DNA from: Pleurotus djamor
Lineage: Eukaryota; Basidiomycota; Agaricomycetes; Agaricales; Pleurotaceae
NCBI GenBank assembly: GCA_029747585.1
Contig: JAPEVF010000891.1
Coordinates: 1-18,392 of the forward strand
DNA: 18,392 nucleotides
Reading direction: 5' to 3'
The notes beneath the pieces are model-generated. The model saw only the letters and a program-made list of their open reading frames with translations, searched no databases and had not been told where the DNA came from. Shown here piece by piece: positions 1 through 8,855 of the stretch (positions are counted from its first letter, which is position 1; each line of letters begins with the position of its first letter). The translations under genes and the position numbers were made by a program.

Positions 1-1045
1 TTATAGCCTCCCCTTTGTTCGGTTCAGAGCACGCGACAGCCCTCTCGACACCGCCGTCTCTCCAGATACCCTCCGTGGAGAATATCCGGATAGTCTTTGT
101 GTTTGTAGTCCGCCCATTTTGTAAGTTTTCTCCTTATTTTCATTTCTATCTGATCGTCTCATGCTGTTTTCTTTCTTTCAGTACTTTTCTCTCGTTTCTG
201 GATACACGGTGCCGACTACACGTCCCTTTGAAGCCTAGCCACATCTCCTCGACTGCGCCACCAACCACATCACGCTTGTTTGGGGTGCCCGTTTTGGATG
301 ATCGACGCTCACCATCAGTCACCACGACTAGCCGCCCTCCTTCTCGTCGCTCGTTCGCACCCTCACGGCCATTGATAGTGGTGTCACACATTGTATTCGC
401 GGACTCGGACCATGCGGCGGTGTCGACTATGTCTGTGCATAGTCGGTTGCATCCCTTGTCGACCGCGCCATCGTCCTCGTCAAGCTCGTTTCCCCTTTCG
501 GCAATCAAGGCTCTTCGTTGTCAACGCCATTTCACGACTAGCCGCCCTCGTAAGTTTGCTTCAAACTCTCATTTCTCACATAGTACTTTTTCCTGACTCT
601 AGTGCTGGCTAATCTCAAAGTTACGGTTCTCCTCTTCGACTCGCTCCTACCAACCACCTCTACCAAAGACTCGGGACTCGAAAAACCGCCTCGAAGCACC
701 TCGACCTCTGCCCAATTTGGGTTTATGCAGGAAAGAGAAACCTTGTCAGCGGAAGATCGTCGCTGTCGCTGTCAAGGCCCCAAGTCTAGTTCGTTCGTAG
801 TCAGTAGATCAGGAGTCGCATGTCCTTAGATAGCCAAATACACACCAGCGGAAACTAGGGGCCACCCCCTTTTTTCCCTGGCTACAACGTACCTTCGGGA
901 GGGGAAACTCTGTCAGTGCGAGGTGTTGGAGTCGTTGGACTTGCATTCCTTTTAACCGTTTAGAGTTGACCTCCGACACACCCACGCTCCCATTCAAGCT
1001 TACTTTACTTCCAGGTACCATTCGATTGTAATCAAATCGACAGAC
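1..1045. other. Unassigned region beside the broken transporter
   Basis: No gene is supported here. The plus strand is C/T-rich and contains two intron-like segments: 121-181 (GTAAGT to TTTCAG) and 550-601 (GTAAGT to CTCTAG). Removing them does not give a convincing reading frame; after the first one the frame quickly meets a stop. No continuation of the MFS transporter is seen on the minus strand. The stretch could be a transposon end, an untranslated leader or decayed gene sequence. Confidence 0.4.
323..549 (+). repeat. Pair of 17-nt direct repeats
   Basis: The 17-nt word CACGACTAGCCGCCCTC occurs at 323-339 and again at 533-549. The second copy runs directly into an intron-like GTAAGT. Weaker related C-rich words (CCACCAACCACATC near 255, CTACCAACCACCTC near 648) suggest a degenerate repeat series rather than chance, but the unit is not clear. 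Confidence 0.5.
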
Positions 1046-2178
1046 CTACAGGGTGTAGCTACGGCGGTGTTAGGACTTGAACAATAGAGTGAGTTGGATG
1101 AACTTACAACGTATATCTCCATCCCATGTTATCCGCTTTTGAACAATCAAGAGCCCCTGGAGCACAAGAGAAGTTGCCTATCAAAGGCCAGGCAATGAGC
1201 GAAGCAAACAACTGCCCAAGTGCCCACCACGCTGAAAGCAGGGTCAATAACCACTATGGGGAAATCAGCGTGGATGTAAGGACAAAGTTAGGGACAGTTC
1301 AACTCGTACCTGGTGTGATTGCGGGACGTGCTCAAGAAAAAGTGCTCCTACAGTAACCAGATTATGAGTAACTCCGAGAAAATAGGAAGGACGTGATAAT
1401 GTACCATCGACAGGGAGACTGGGTAGATGACACAGGTTAGCATCAAGGTCAAGTTGTGAGGTGATCCGCGCTCACTTTCCGCCAACGCCGAAGCCCATAC
1501 ACGCGATTAATGATGCAAGCGCAGTGAAGCTATTCGCACTTCCCGCTGCCACTCCAAATACACCAGCTATGAACAATGTGATATTAAAAGACAGCCGCCT
1601 GCCGATCAAGTCGGCGAGAATCCCCCATGTCGTGGCACCCAAGATGAGACCAACATAGAGCGCAAGCGTCGCATATTCGACTCGAGTAGGGCGTAGTTCA
1701 TGTTGGATCTGAGGAAGGATAATTGCAACGCCCTGTAGCCAGATATCTGGGGAAAAGTGAGGTGAAATTGTCTGCTAGCGCAACGTTGTAGAGTACTCAC
1801 TGTCGGCAGCCCAGCCCAGCCCAGTTAGCAGAAACAGTTGGATTTGATACCGACCGAATCCAACCCTTCGTAACAGCAGGTGAGACCCTCTCAGTAAGAT
1901 ACTGACGTCAGACGTACTCATTTTGCATGTGCTTATTGACTAGTCATCCCGTCAACGAACTTCAGGAATCAGGCAAAGGCATATTTGCAATACGCACTAA
2001 GCCGGCTTTTCGCTTCATACACGGCAGTTACGCCGTCTTCTTGAGAGTTTTCTCTCACAGTTTCCACATCCACGGTGAATTTCTTCTCATTTTCTTCACC
2101 AGGAGTACTGACTTCGTCTGCCTTGATCATGATGGGGGGAAGCAACGGAGCGTGACTGGTCGGACTGTCGTCCATCAC
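1046..2178 (-). pseudogene. MFS sugar-type transporter, C-terminal half missing
   Basis: Exons, minus strand: 2178-1998, 1887-1801, 1746-1476, 1418-1405, 1347-1310, 1253-1108, then 1058-1046. All junctions keep phase. The product begins with an acidic cytosolic leader, then residues GFGRYQIQLFLLTGLGWAAD in the first membrane segment. MFS motif A follows (LADLIGRR), then GFGVGGN-LPVDG and a WWALGQLFASLIAWPLI helix. These are hallmarks of fungal 12-helix sugar and organic-solute permeases of about 500-550 residues. After WRYTFYTL the frame meets TAG (1048-1046), at about residue 249, roughly where helix 6 should start. No later helices are found down to base 1. The upstream exons look undamaged, so the loss seems recent. 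The first acceptor (around 1888) is the least certain. A transport function is unlikely for this fragment. Confidence 0.8.
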
Positions 2179-2806
2179 GAAATTGGGGAACCATACCCAA
2201 GATAGAAATAAGAATGTTCGGACCTACTAGAGCTCGGACAGGGAGTATGGAAGAGTTTGCTGAGCTCCTAGTCGTAACAGGAGTCAGCGGACACCGCCGA
2301 GATTGTTTTTTTCTTCATTTTTGCTCCAACCACCTCAAACGTTGATGGCAAGTAAACCAACCGCCGAAATTTTTCATGTTCAAAATTTTTCTCCCCAACA
2401 TAGGCATTTCTGCATACCCTGCGGCGCTCGCCAATGGCTGTATTGCATCCAATTTTTTTTCTTCTCTTCAAGAAGCCTCCGCCAGCATGTCTACACACCT
2501 ATGAAGGTGTCCCCGCAGCACTTCTATTCGGAATGCTTTCCGATAGTGATGCCAGCATGCTAGAAGACAAGCGCAAGCTTCACAGATGGTCGATGTACCG
2601 ATGCTGGCTTTACGAGTACCACGGGGACAGCTTATAGATAAACTGTGTGGCGTTTCCGGCGAAACCCATTTGATGCGCAACTGACAGACACCCCAGGGTC
2701 GTGCAGGACAACGAGATGCTAACCACGCGTTTCGATTCTTTAAGAGCTTTTCAGGTTATTCATATGGGTCCACCCCACCCCACCCCACCCCCCAATTCTG
2801 CTCTTG
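2179..2806. promoter_or_regulatory. Divergent intergenic region
   Basis: These 628 bp separate the start codons of the transporter fragment (leftward) and the receptor gene (rightward), so they must hold both promoters. Several T-runs occur at 2306-2460. There is no clear TATA box and no supported coding region; short open frames here show no recognisable motif. The receptor-proximal end is a C-rich tract, listed separately. Confidence 0.5.
2770..2793 (-). repeat. CCCCA tandem tract with G-quadruplex potential
   Basis: Four CCCCA-type units lie 14-37 bp before the receptor start codon. The minus strand reads as four runs of at least four G separated by single T, a perfect intramolecular quadruplex motif. 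The G-rich strand is the template strand of the receptor gene. The tract is therefore in the promoter or 5' UTR. Confidence 0.8.
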
Positions 2807-4717
2807 ATGGCTTTCGAGTTCACCTCAGAGAAGGCCTCTGTCGCGTAAGTTGATCCATTGTCATTCCAGTCCGAGAACTTTGACCGAGCGCTTGATGTAG
2901 GAACGCCATTTGGGCCTACACATCGGCGGCTGGTGCAGGTGTTTGCTTTTTGGTTCTACTGGTTATAGGGACGGTCTCGTTACACCTGAAGGCTCGGGCG
3001 CATCTCGATCGTGTAAGCTTTCGTATAGTTGCGTATGCTCTCATTGCGAAGTGAGTTCCTTGCTTCTTTTCGTTCATCGAGGCCCGTCTTGACCGCGTCA
3101 CTCTGACAGTCTGGTATTCGGTATCTCTAGTGCAGTCGGCGGCACTTTCACCGGCCCAAGCTCGCTCTGTGGTGTCTCAATCCTGTTCCTTCAAGTGAGT
3201 TCAATCCAACTCGTCAGTTACCAGATAGCACTAACATGGAATCCCTAGTACACCCTTCATTTTTCGAACTTTCTCTTTTTCTGCATAGCGCTCAACCTTC
3301 AGTGCGTCCACCGTGTATCCAGACTTCTCTTTCACGTTCTAAAGTTATCTAGATTGGTGGTGGTGCACTCGATCAATGGACGGGCTATGGAAAAATACTA
3401 TTACATCTTTGCTGCCCTCCTCTCCCTCGTACTGGTTGTTCCCCCATTTGCGACTGGCCAATATGGGTTCGGACACGCTTTCTGCTCCAAACCCACATAC
3501 GCTGACTACCTTATCCCCTAGATGGGACCCTCTTCAGAAGGTTTGCTGGTATGCCAACGCCAACGTCAGGAGTCGGATAATTTGGCAGGTATGTTACTTG
3601 CTTCTATTGGTATCCGCATAACTGATGGTGTTTTCGATTTGATATTAGATGACGACTCAGATGGCCTGGACATCCCTTTCCGTCCTCGGCGAGGTGATTT
3701 GCTCCATTGTAGTATTGGTGTTTATGATACGACATAATGTCAGTAAGCAGCTACCTTACTTGATTTCGTCATTCACTGAAGAATGTCTCTAACAGAACCG
3801 ACACCGGCGAATTTTCTCTCCCGTCAAATCAACATCAGAAACTAACGCACCTCAAGTCCTCCATGCGAACCGGTACAAGAACATCATCTTCCGTATTTGT
3901 GAGTTTCACGGCCGACTCTACCTTTCAATACCCTTACCCCTAATCCTTTCAGCATTGTATCCAATCGTTTCCTGTCTTGTCAACCTTATGAGTGTTGTCA
4001 CTGCCCTTCATTCGACCTTCTCTAACGGTATTCAAGATCAAACGGTAAGAACCTCCATGGCCTTCCTACATCGCACCACTCACTGTGTCATTGGTTATTC
4101 TAGGACTACAATGTGTTCTGCCTTAGTGCGTCACTTTTAGTTGAATTTCTGCTTCATTGATTCACGCATACTCTTAGGCTCTGCCCTATATGGCGGACGA
4201 GCGATCGTCTACGGTCTTCTTGCCCTCACGGACCCTGTCAGTCACCCCTTTCTTTTTCTCGGAGAATTCTTCTGACATCCTCCGCCACATTTAGGCCCTC
4301 GTTCGTGGCATGAAAGCTCTCTACTCTCAATACAATCACGGCAAGGATATGACCACTTCCATAACAACAAGCACCACTTCGTCTTCGAACCACGGCAACA
4401 AAACCCGCCCGACTCGAGTATTCGTCGAGTTAACCACGTTTTCCGCCCCAGAAGATCCGGTGCTTCCCAACGACGTTAGTATAGCGAAAGGGGCGGCTGG
4501 TCATGCGACCACCAAACCTGAGCTAGACCACGAACGACTAGACCCATCAAATGGCCTATTCACTGCAGGACATAAGATGGTGAATGATTCGACGGTGGGT
4601 TTTGCCGACGATGTCGAAAGCCGGACGACGGCACTCTCTACGGACCTTCAGCTTAGAAATAGAGAGGAGCACAGAAGGCGGCAGGAAGAGTCCGAGGCGT
4701 TCAAGAAGCAGATATGA
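2807..4717 (+). CDS. Seven-transmembrane GPCR-like receptor (Git3/cAMP-receptor-like)
   Basis: Exons: 2807-2844, 2901-3050, 3110-3194, 3249-3301, 3353-3466, 3522-3588, 3649-3738, 3796-3898, 3953-4044, 4104-4125, 4178-4236, 4295-4717. All phases agree, giving 431 residues. Seven hydrophobic helices lie at about 17-40, 52-73, 82-113, 123-143, 172-197, 228-251 and 266-288. Cys83 before helix 3 and Cys155 in the CWY motif of the second outer loop are placed to form the usual GPCR disulfide. The LYPIV...N pattern in helix 6 and the layout fit fungal nutrient-sensing receptors of the Git3 or cAMP-receptor-like class. These are known to signal through a G-alpha protein to cAMP. The cytosolic tail (about 292-431) is Ser/Thr-rich, then charged with an E/R-rich possible coiled coil at its end. 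There is no obvious signal peptide. Intron 5 has an unusual GTTCGG donor. The ligand is unknown. Membrane receptor: confident; exact class: moderate. Confidence 0.87.
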
Positions 4718-5047
4718 TTTTGGGGTGGATGTAGATGGTCGAGTAACTTAGTCCCCTTCGTATTATTATTATCATCGATATTAATGTTGTACCTTAGTGT
4801 TGTATACTATAAGCCGCGCTGGCTTGGGTGGAAAATTTGCCGAGCTTACAGAGACGACCATTGTGAGGTTCATGCTATCGAGTGGACTATCACCTTGCTC
4901 AATTATTCCGATGTCTAGCCAGCGATACCAGGTTCTGTCTTCGCACATCCGACCCTCAATGATTACCGACAACTAGCTTGACATACTCGTATCGTATGGT
5001 GACGCGATACATCTCAGATAGGCGGTGTACTACGTGCGCTGAGGCCA
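4718..5047. other. Convergent 3' region
   Basis: This holds the 3' ends of the receptor gene (from the left) and of the first cysteine-rich gene (from the right). An AT-rich stretch with TATTATTATTATCATC at about 4761-4776 could serve polyadenylation. No gene is seen. Confidence 0.5.
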
Positions 5048-5320
5048 TCAGAGCGTTTGCTTCGTGCAGCAGGTCCAGCATTCTCCAGACTGCATCGGGA
5101 ACCCAGTCTCTCCACAGTCGGGCTCTTCTGCGAGACAAATAGTCAAGCAGAGGGGAGGATTGACCTGAGGGTCCTGGCAACACTGCCAGCATGCCCCATT
5201 CTGCGTTGGGATCATGCCTTCTCCACAGGTACCGGGTTCGCTCCTACACTCTTTGGTGCAAACGGTAGCGGAGGCCATTGTGACGACGGCGGCAATAAGG
5301 ATGGTGAGAGACAATTTCAT
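5048..5320 (-). CDS. Secreted two-module cysteine-rich protein (CWxCC family), copy 1
   Basis: This single-exon frame of 90 residues starts with a clear signal peptide: basic Lys2, a hydrophobic core, and likely cleavage after MASA at about 18. The mature part is two tandem modules with identical cysteine spacing, C-x3-C-x6-C-x11-C-x2-CC, at about residues 20-48 and 57-85. Each ends in a CWxCC signature (CWQCC, CWTCC). That makes 12 cysteines in about 72 residues, an even number suited to six disulfides. Size, secretion signal and cysteine density match fungal small secreted proteins, including effectors and antimicrobial peptides. I do not recognise the family, so no activity is assigned. 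It faces away from two relatives at 5976-6249 and 8589-8855. The start codon lies one base after the end of a probable leader intron. Confidence 0.85.
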   Translation of the reverse strand: MKLSLTILIAAVVTMASATVCTKECRSEPGTCGEGMIPTQNGACWQCCQDPQVNPPLCLTICLAEEPDCGETGFPMQSGECWTCCTKQTL

Positions 5321-5321
5321 C

Positions 5322-5515
5322 CTAACAAATACTGGGAGTTAAATGGGCTCAAGAACGTTTCCTCTGACAGCTCACCTGATTATAGATGATGGGTGACTGG
5401 AATTCAATAACGTGGGCTTGGTCGTGGCTTGGTAGTCCTCACGATGTCTACGTGGAAATGGACGTTCCGATGGGTCAGGACAAGTCAACAAGGTAGAAGG
5501 GAGGTAGAGTCTCAC
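5322..5515 (-). other. Leader introns of cysteine-rich copy 1
   Basis: Two probable 5' UTR introns. One runs 5375-5322 (GTGAGC to GTTAG, 54 nt) and ends one base before the start codon. The other runs 5515-5448 (GTGAGA to CGTAG, 68 nt). The first is the better supported. Both fall between the TATA box and the start codon. Confidence 0.55.
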
Positions 5516-5576
5516 AGCTGCCAATGTTCTGTTGGGCGTTGACTTGTTGATGGAAGGTAGACATGAACCATTGGCA

Positions 5577-5584
5577 CTTATATA
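5577..5584 (-). promoter_or_regulatory. TATA box of cysteine-rich copy 1
   Basis: TATATAAG on the minus strand, about 257 bp upstream of the start codon at 5320. The distance fits a leader with introns and matches the other family members. Confidence 0.6.
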
Positions 5585-5975
5585 CGCGTGCATGTTCTAC
5601 ACAATCAGGTCATGGCCGAAAATGTTGAGCCGTTTGGTGAATAAACAATGTGGAGAGACTCACGTTAAGCTGCGGAGAATCCACATATCCTTGGGTATGA
5701 AAACGCTTGGCTTGGAGAAGCTTGGAGAGTTCACAGTAAAGCCAGGGTGGCATTCAATAACAACGTCAATGGGCGCGACCCTCTTGAGACTTGGGCGCCC
5801 CGAAATGCAAGCGATGCTTAATTTCTTACTGCGAAGTTGGTTGAAAGGGATTAACTTCCAAAGGGGATAAGCAAAACATGGGTTTTCTTATCGAACGGTA
5901 CTCAAAGCCATGTCTAGAATTACGGGATACTGGAGTAGCTACTAGAAGCTAAGACATCTGCACCATGCAAAATGC
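5585..5975. other. Spacer between cysteine-rich copies 1 and 2
   Basis: This is the upstream flank of copy 1 and the 3' flank of copy 2. An open frame on the plus strand (5532-5870) covers most of it but has no recognisable motif or signal and runs through the copy 1 promoter, so I do not call it. No RNA gene or repeat stands out. Confidence 0.5.
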
Positions 5976-6249
5976 TTAGTTTTGGGGGGTCATGCCGCAG
6001 CAGTTCCAGCAGTCACCAGACCCTTGGGGGAATCCTGGGCCACCAGCGCAGTTGGGGTTGGCCTCAAGGCAAACGGCGGGGCAGAAGAGGGGCTCGGTTG
6101 GAAGCTTGCAGCAGGACCAGCAAGCACCCTGCTGGAAGGGGGCCCAGCCTTCGGCGCAGCACACCAGCCTGGCTTCCACATTCTCTGGTGCAGACGGCAG
6201 CAGAGGCAGAGGCAGCGAAAGCAGCGAGGATGGCGACGGAGAATTTCAT
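5976..6249 (-). pseudogene. CWxCC-family gene copy 2, frameshifted
   Basis: The start at 6249 gives a good signal peptide (MKFSVAILAAFAASASA) and the first two cysteines in VCTREC. The frame then changes within about 6150-6165. The remaining cysteines of module 1 (ending CWSCC) and all of module 2 (ending CWNCC) lie in a second frame that ends at 5976. Compared with intact copy 1, one extra base in the GTGCTGCGCC stretch explains the shift. Without repair the protein would lose the module and run on in a low-cysteine frame to about 6064. Module 2 has spacing x3, x6, x12, x2, one residue longer than copy 1. Intact cysteines beyond the shift suggest a very recent lesion or a sequencing error. 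Promoter and leader intron are present. Confidence 0.75.
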
Positions 6250-6306
6250 CTACAGACGAGTATGGTTAGGACATAACTTGTCGGCTAATAAGTGGGTATC
6301 AAATAC
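6250..6306 (-). other. Leader intron of cysteine-rich copy 2
   Basis: GTATTT to CTGTAG, 57 nt, with a CTAAC branch-point-like sequence. Its acceptor directly abuts the ATG at 6249, nearly the same position as the leader intron of copy 1. Confidence 0.6.
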
Positions 6307-6463
6307 CTTTAAACGTAGGTGGTGTAGTTTGAAACTTGAAGTAGAACTTGTGGTACGGCTAGGTCCTTAGAGATATCGTAAGTGTGCTGTCGGGACTGGA
6401 AGGAAAGATCACCTACAAGTGATGAATGCTTTGGGAGCTGGTGGTTGAACGTTGCACAGAGGG

Positions 6464-6474
6464 CCTATTTATCC
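6464..6474 (-). promoter_or_regulatory. TATA-like box of cysteine-rich copy 2
   Basis: GGATAAATAGG on the minus strand, about 220 bp upstream of the start codon, in line with the family's leader length. Confidence 0.5.
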
Positions 6475-8355
6475 TCGGCGAAAAATCACAGCGTTCTTCC
6501 CAAGGCGCGGCGGAACTTGTTTCATTGGCTAGGGTCGTAGAATTCACCATGGAGTAACACACACGTCTAGGTCCTCCAAGCCAAAGGCAAGCATTTCACG
6601 TAAGAATTAGATGGAGACATTGACGTTATAGCGCGTCTCAATTTTGCTGCGAAAACCTTGGATCAAAGGGCGGTGGCGGGGTGATGATGTCGGCATAGGA
6701 TATGGGCGCGTGCGCCGCGGAGCGCGCTCGTGTTCCAAAGTGCCAGAATCCCATCACCGGAATGAATGCCCAAGGACCGTCCGTTTGGCGGAATGTTACA
6801 GTTATGTCATGGCATCTGATTCAACATGGGAAGGGTGCCATGTTGACCATTGACCATTGGTTGGAGGTGGGATGTTTCAGCGCTTGGAGAACCTTGACCC
6901 GACGAGTTACAAAGCAGAAGTGACCACGGCCACCGACTACACGGTCGTATATGCCCGTTGAATTCCGTTGCAAAGTCATATGCCGTTCATTCTGATGAGA
7001 TTCATCAGATTTGACAAACACAGTAAGATGAATAGGGTCGTCATTGGCGTCTGCTGGAGGAGAGGGAGCATCGGACAATTGAAGGGCCGAGCACGAGGAG
7101 AAGGGCTAAGGCGATTCTTCACCTTGAAGGAACGACCTGGAAGGTAGAAGGTGCAGTACATTGCAGCAATCTGAGGATCAGTGTTTCATGTGGAGGGAAG
7201 GCGAGATATAATGACACACCGGTGGTTTGAGGTTCGGGATACGAGAAAATCCACTTATGCAAGGTGGAAAGTATCTGGTCGATGAGGGCGTGTCATCGGG
7301 AAGGCTCGTCGTCACAGTTCGGGACATTATGGCCGTCGCGTTATGAATAAGCTAGTCCACAGACCAAAGTTGTGTATCTGATGGGCATGCCAAACCTACC
7401 ACTGGGTTCGACACCATCGTAGGTCAGGGGAACGATTCAAGGGCATAATGGGGGGATGGGACGATACACACGAAAGTCCTCTTCCATCGACATTTGACGA
7501 TAGATCTTCTGGCAGAGAAAAACGAACCATGGAGCCACTTGAAGAGTAAAGCATACGTAGATATGAGGAGAAAAGAAGACAATCTGGATGTTAGAACATC
7601 CTTCCATTTGATCATATACTCGTCAATGACAGCGGAAAGAATACCTTCGCCACACGCTTCGCCAGGAGAAAGCAGTTGTTTTGTAGTATTTCGGAAGTAT
7701 TATGTCACTACAGTCGGTGAAGTCGGGGTAGGTCCAAAATCAGTGCAAAGTGGTGGCCAGTCACAGAACTAGGAGCGATGGCTGAGGGGGGGGGGCTTCG
7801 AAAGCATAAAGTGGCAGGAAGACAGAGATCCGGTTATAACGTGTAGTACATCCTACTCGAGGTATTCTCTGAACTTCGAGCGGAGCCTTGGCGAGAGTCA
7901 CAAACTGACGGAAAGTGCGGACATTTCGCGCCAAAGTTGTGTCTCAGTTGAGACGGACCGAGCCCCTTGATGCCAGAGTAGCATGAGCATGACGAACAGA
8001 TGACCGATGGTATGTGAATAGATCTGCGCCCGAGTGTCCTCAAGCCAGCTGCATCGTACATATGTACAGGTGTCCGCAAGAGGAAATGTGTTTCCTGTCC
8101 AATAGGCCAGATCGCGGAGAGCCATGTGCGAGGGCAACGGTCAGCCCTAGCCACTGGGTGCCTTGGCCGGAGCCAAAGAAGCTTCACCTTCAGATGAGAT
8201 TTGCTCACAAGATGGGAGAAGCTTCCGCAACGCTTGTAGTATACACAGGCCGTCCAAGCAGGGCTTCCCAAGCGAACCGTGTGTATAGCGGGAGATGATT
8301 TTTACAGTGGCAGATTCATGACACGACCAGCTTTCAAAGGTTTGGGGGTCTGGTG
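6475..8355. other. 1.9-kb stretch without a supported gene
   Basis: The promoters of copy 2 (leftward) and copy 3 (rightward) lie at its ends. Between them I find only scattered short open frames without family motifs. The best, on the minus strand at 6821-7078 and 7834-8271, have no start context, splice partners or domain I recognise. A G10 run sits near 7786-7795. This could be decayed gene or transposon sequence. Confidence 0.45.
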
Positions 8356-8363
8356 TATAAAAG
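8356..8363 (+). promoter_or_regulatory. TATA box of cysteine-rich copy 3
   Basis: TATAAAAG, 233 bp before the ATG at 8589. Downstream lies CCATCATCTCATCTTCCACTC, C/T-rich and likely near the transcription start. Copy 1 has a similar CCATCATCT word in its leader. Confidence 0.7.
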
Positions 8364-8416
8364 CGCGTCAAGACGAGAGGATGGCCCCATCATCTCATCT
8401 TCCACTCTAAGAGCAG

Positions 8417-8583
8417 GTAAGGAGTACTACTTCATTTGAACATCAGTCAGCAAGCTAACAATCTAATCAGGGAACCCAAACCACGGTTTGAATTCACAAG
8501 CGCACCTCGTCAAGAAGTCTCAGCTATCCCAAGGTTAGGGCCATATCGCTTGTTGGTGTATCCGGTGTCTGAGCTCCATGCAG
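8417..8583 (+). other. Leader introns of cysteine-rich copy 3
   Basis: Probable 5' UTR introns 8417-8470 (GTAAGG to AATCAG, 54 nt) and 8534-8583 (GTTAGG to TGCAG, 50 nt). The second ends 5 nt before the start codon. An ATG at 8436 in the same frame as the gene lies inside the first intron, so it is not the start. Confidence 0.6.
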
Positions 8584-8588
8584 ATACC

Positions 8589-8855
8589 ATGAAGTTCGTT
8601 ATCGTTGCATTCCTCGCGGCGGCCGCTGTCTCTGCCCTGAACCTCCCTATGGAGGTCGGTTTATCGCGTCGAGGAGCAGCAGACATCCTCTGTTGGTCGG
8701 CCTGTGATGCAGATGGCCATCAAAAGGCACCAAGGCCGTCGTGCCCCGAAGGCATGGACGCCCCATCTCGAGATTGCTGGGTATGCTGCTGGGGTATTGA
8801 TCCAAATGGGCCCNAACTCGCAGCAGTGACCCGGGTCAGCTCTAGATTAGAGTAG
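8589..8855 (+). CDS. Secreted single-module CWxCC protein, copy 3
   Basis: 88 residues as read, with a signal peptide (MKFVIVAFLAAAAVSA) closely similar in its first residues to copy 2. A short segment ends in a dibasic LSRR at about residues 25-28, a possible Kex2-type processing site. Then comes one module with spacing C-x3-C-x12-C-x10-C-x2-CC, ending CWVCC. The expanded second loop and single module set it apart from copies 1 and 2. Position 8814 is an ambiguous base inside the coding frame, so the last dozen or so residues after DPNGP are uncertain and could reflect a misassembly. The gene has its own TATA box and leader introns. Function unknown; extracellular by prediction. Confidence 0.75.
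   Translation: MKFVIVAFLAAAAVSALNLPMEVGLSRRGAADILCWSACDADGHQKAPRPSCPEGMDAPSRDCWVCCWGIDPNGPXLAAVTRVSSRLE
8814..8814. other. Ambiguous base (N) in coding sequence
   Basis: A single N in the run CCCNAACTCG, near the 3' end of cysteine-rich copy 3. If it hides more than one base, the C-terminus given for that protein is wrong. Confidence 0.95.

Noticed and set aside
15..596. 193-residue open frame at the left edge
   Set aside because: It reads through an intron-like segment at 121-181. Removing that segment shifts the frame into a stop, and the protein has no motif.
809..1021. Possible continuation of the MFS transporter on the minus strand
   Set aside because: It follows the in-frame stop and contains no hydrophobic helices or the ESP-type block expected after helix 6.
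5532..5870. 112-residue open frame on the plus strand
   Set aside because: It overlaps the TATA box and leader of cysteine-rich copy 1 and shows no signal, domain or splice support.
5972..6370. Several 60-130-residue frames on both strands over copy 2
   Set aside because: They are antisense or off-frame shadows of the GC-rich frameshifted cysteine gene.
7834..8271. 145-residue minus-strand frame in the long spacer
   Set aside because: It has no recognisable domain. Alternative frames across the same region are equally long, so chance is likely.
8436..8588. In-frame upstream ATG extending cysteine-rich copy 3
   Set aside because: It lies inside a probable leader intron, and the extension would bury the signal peptide about 50 residues in.
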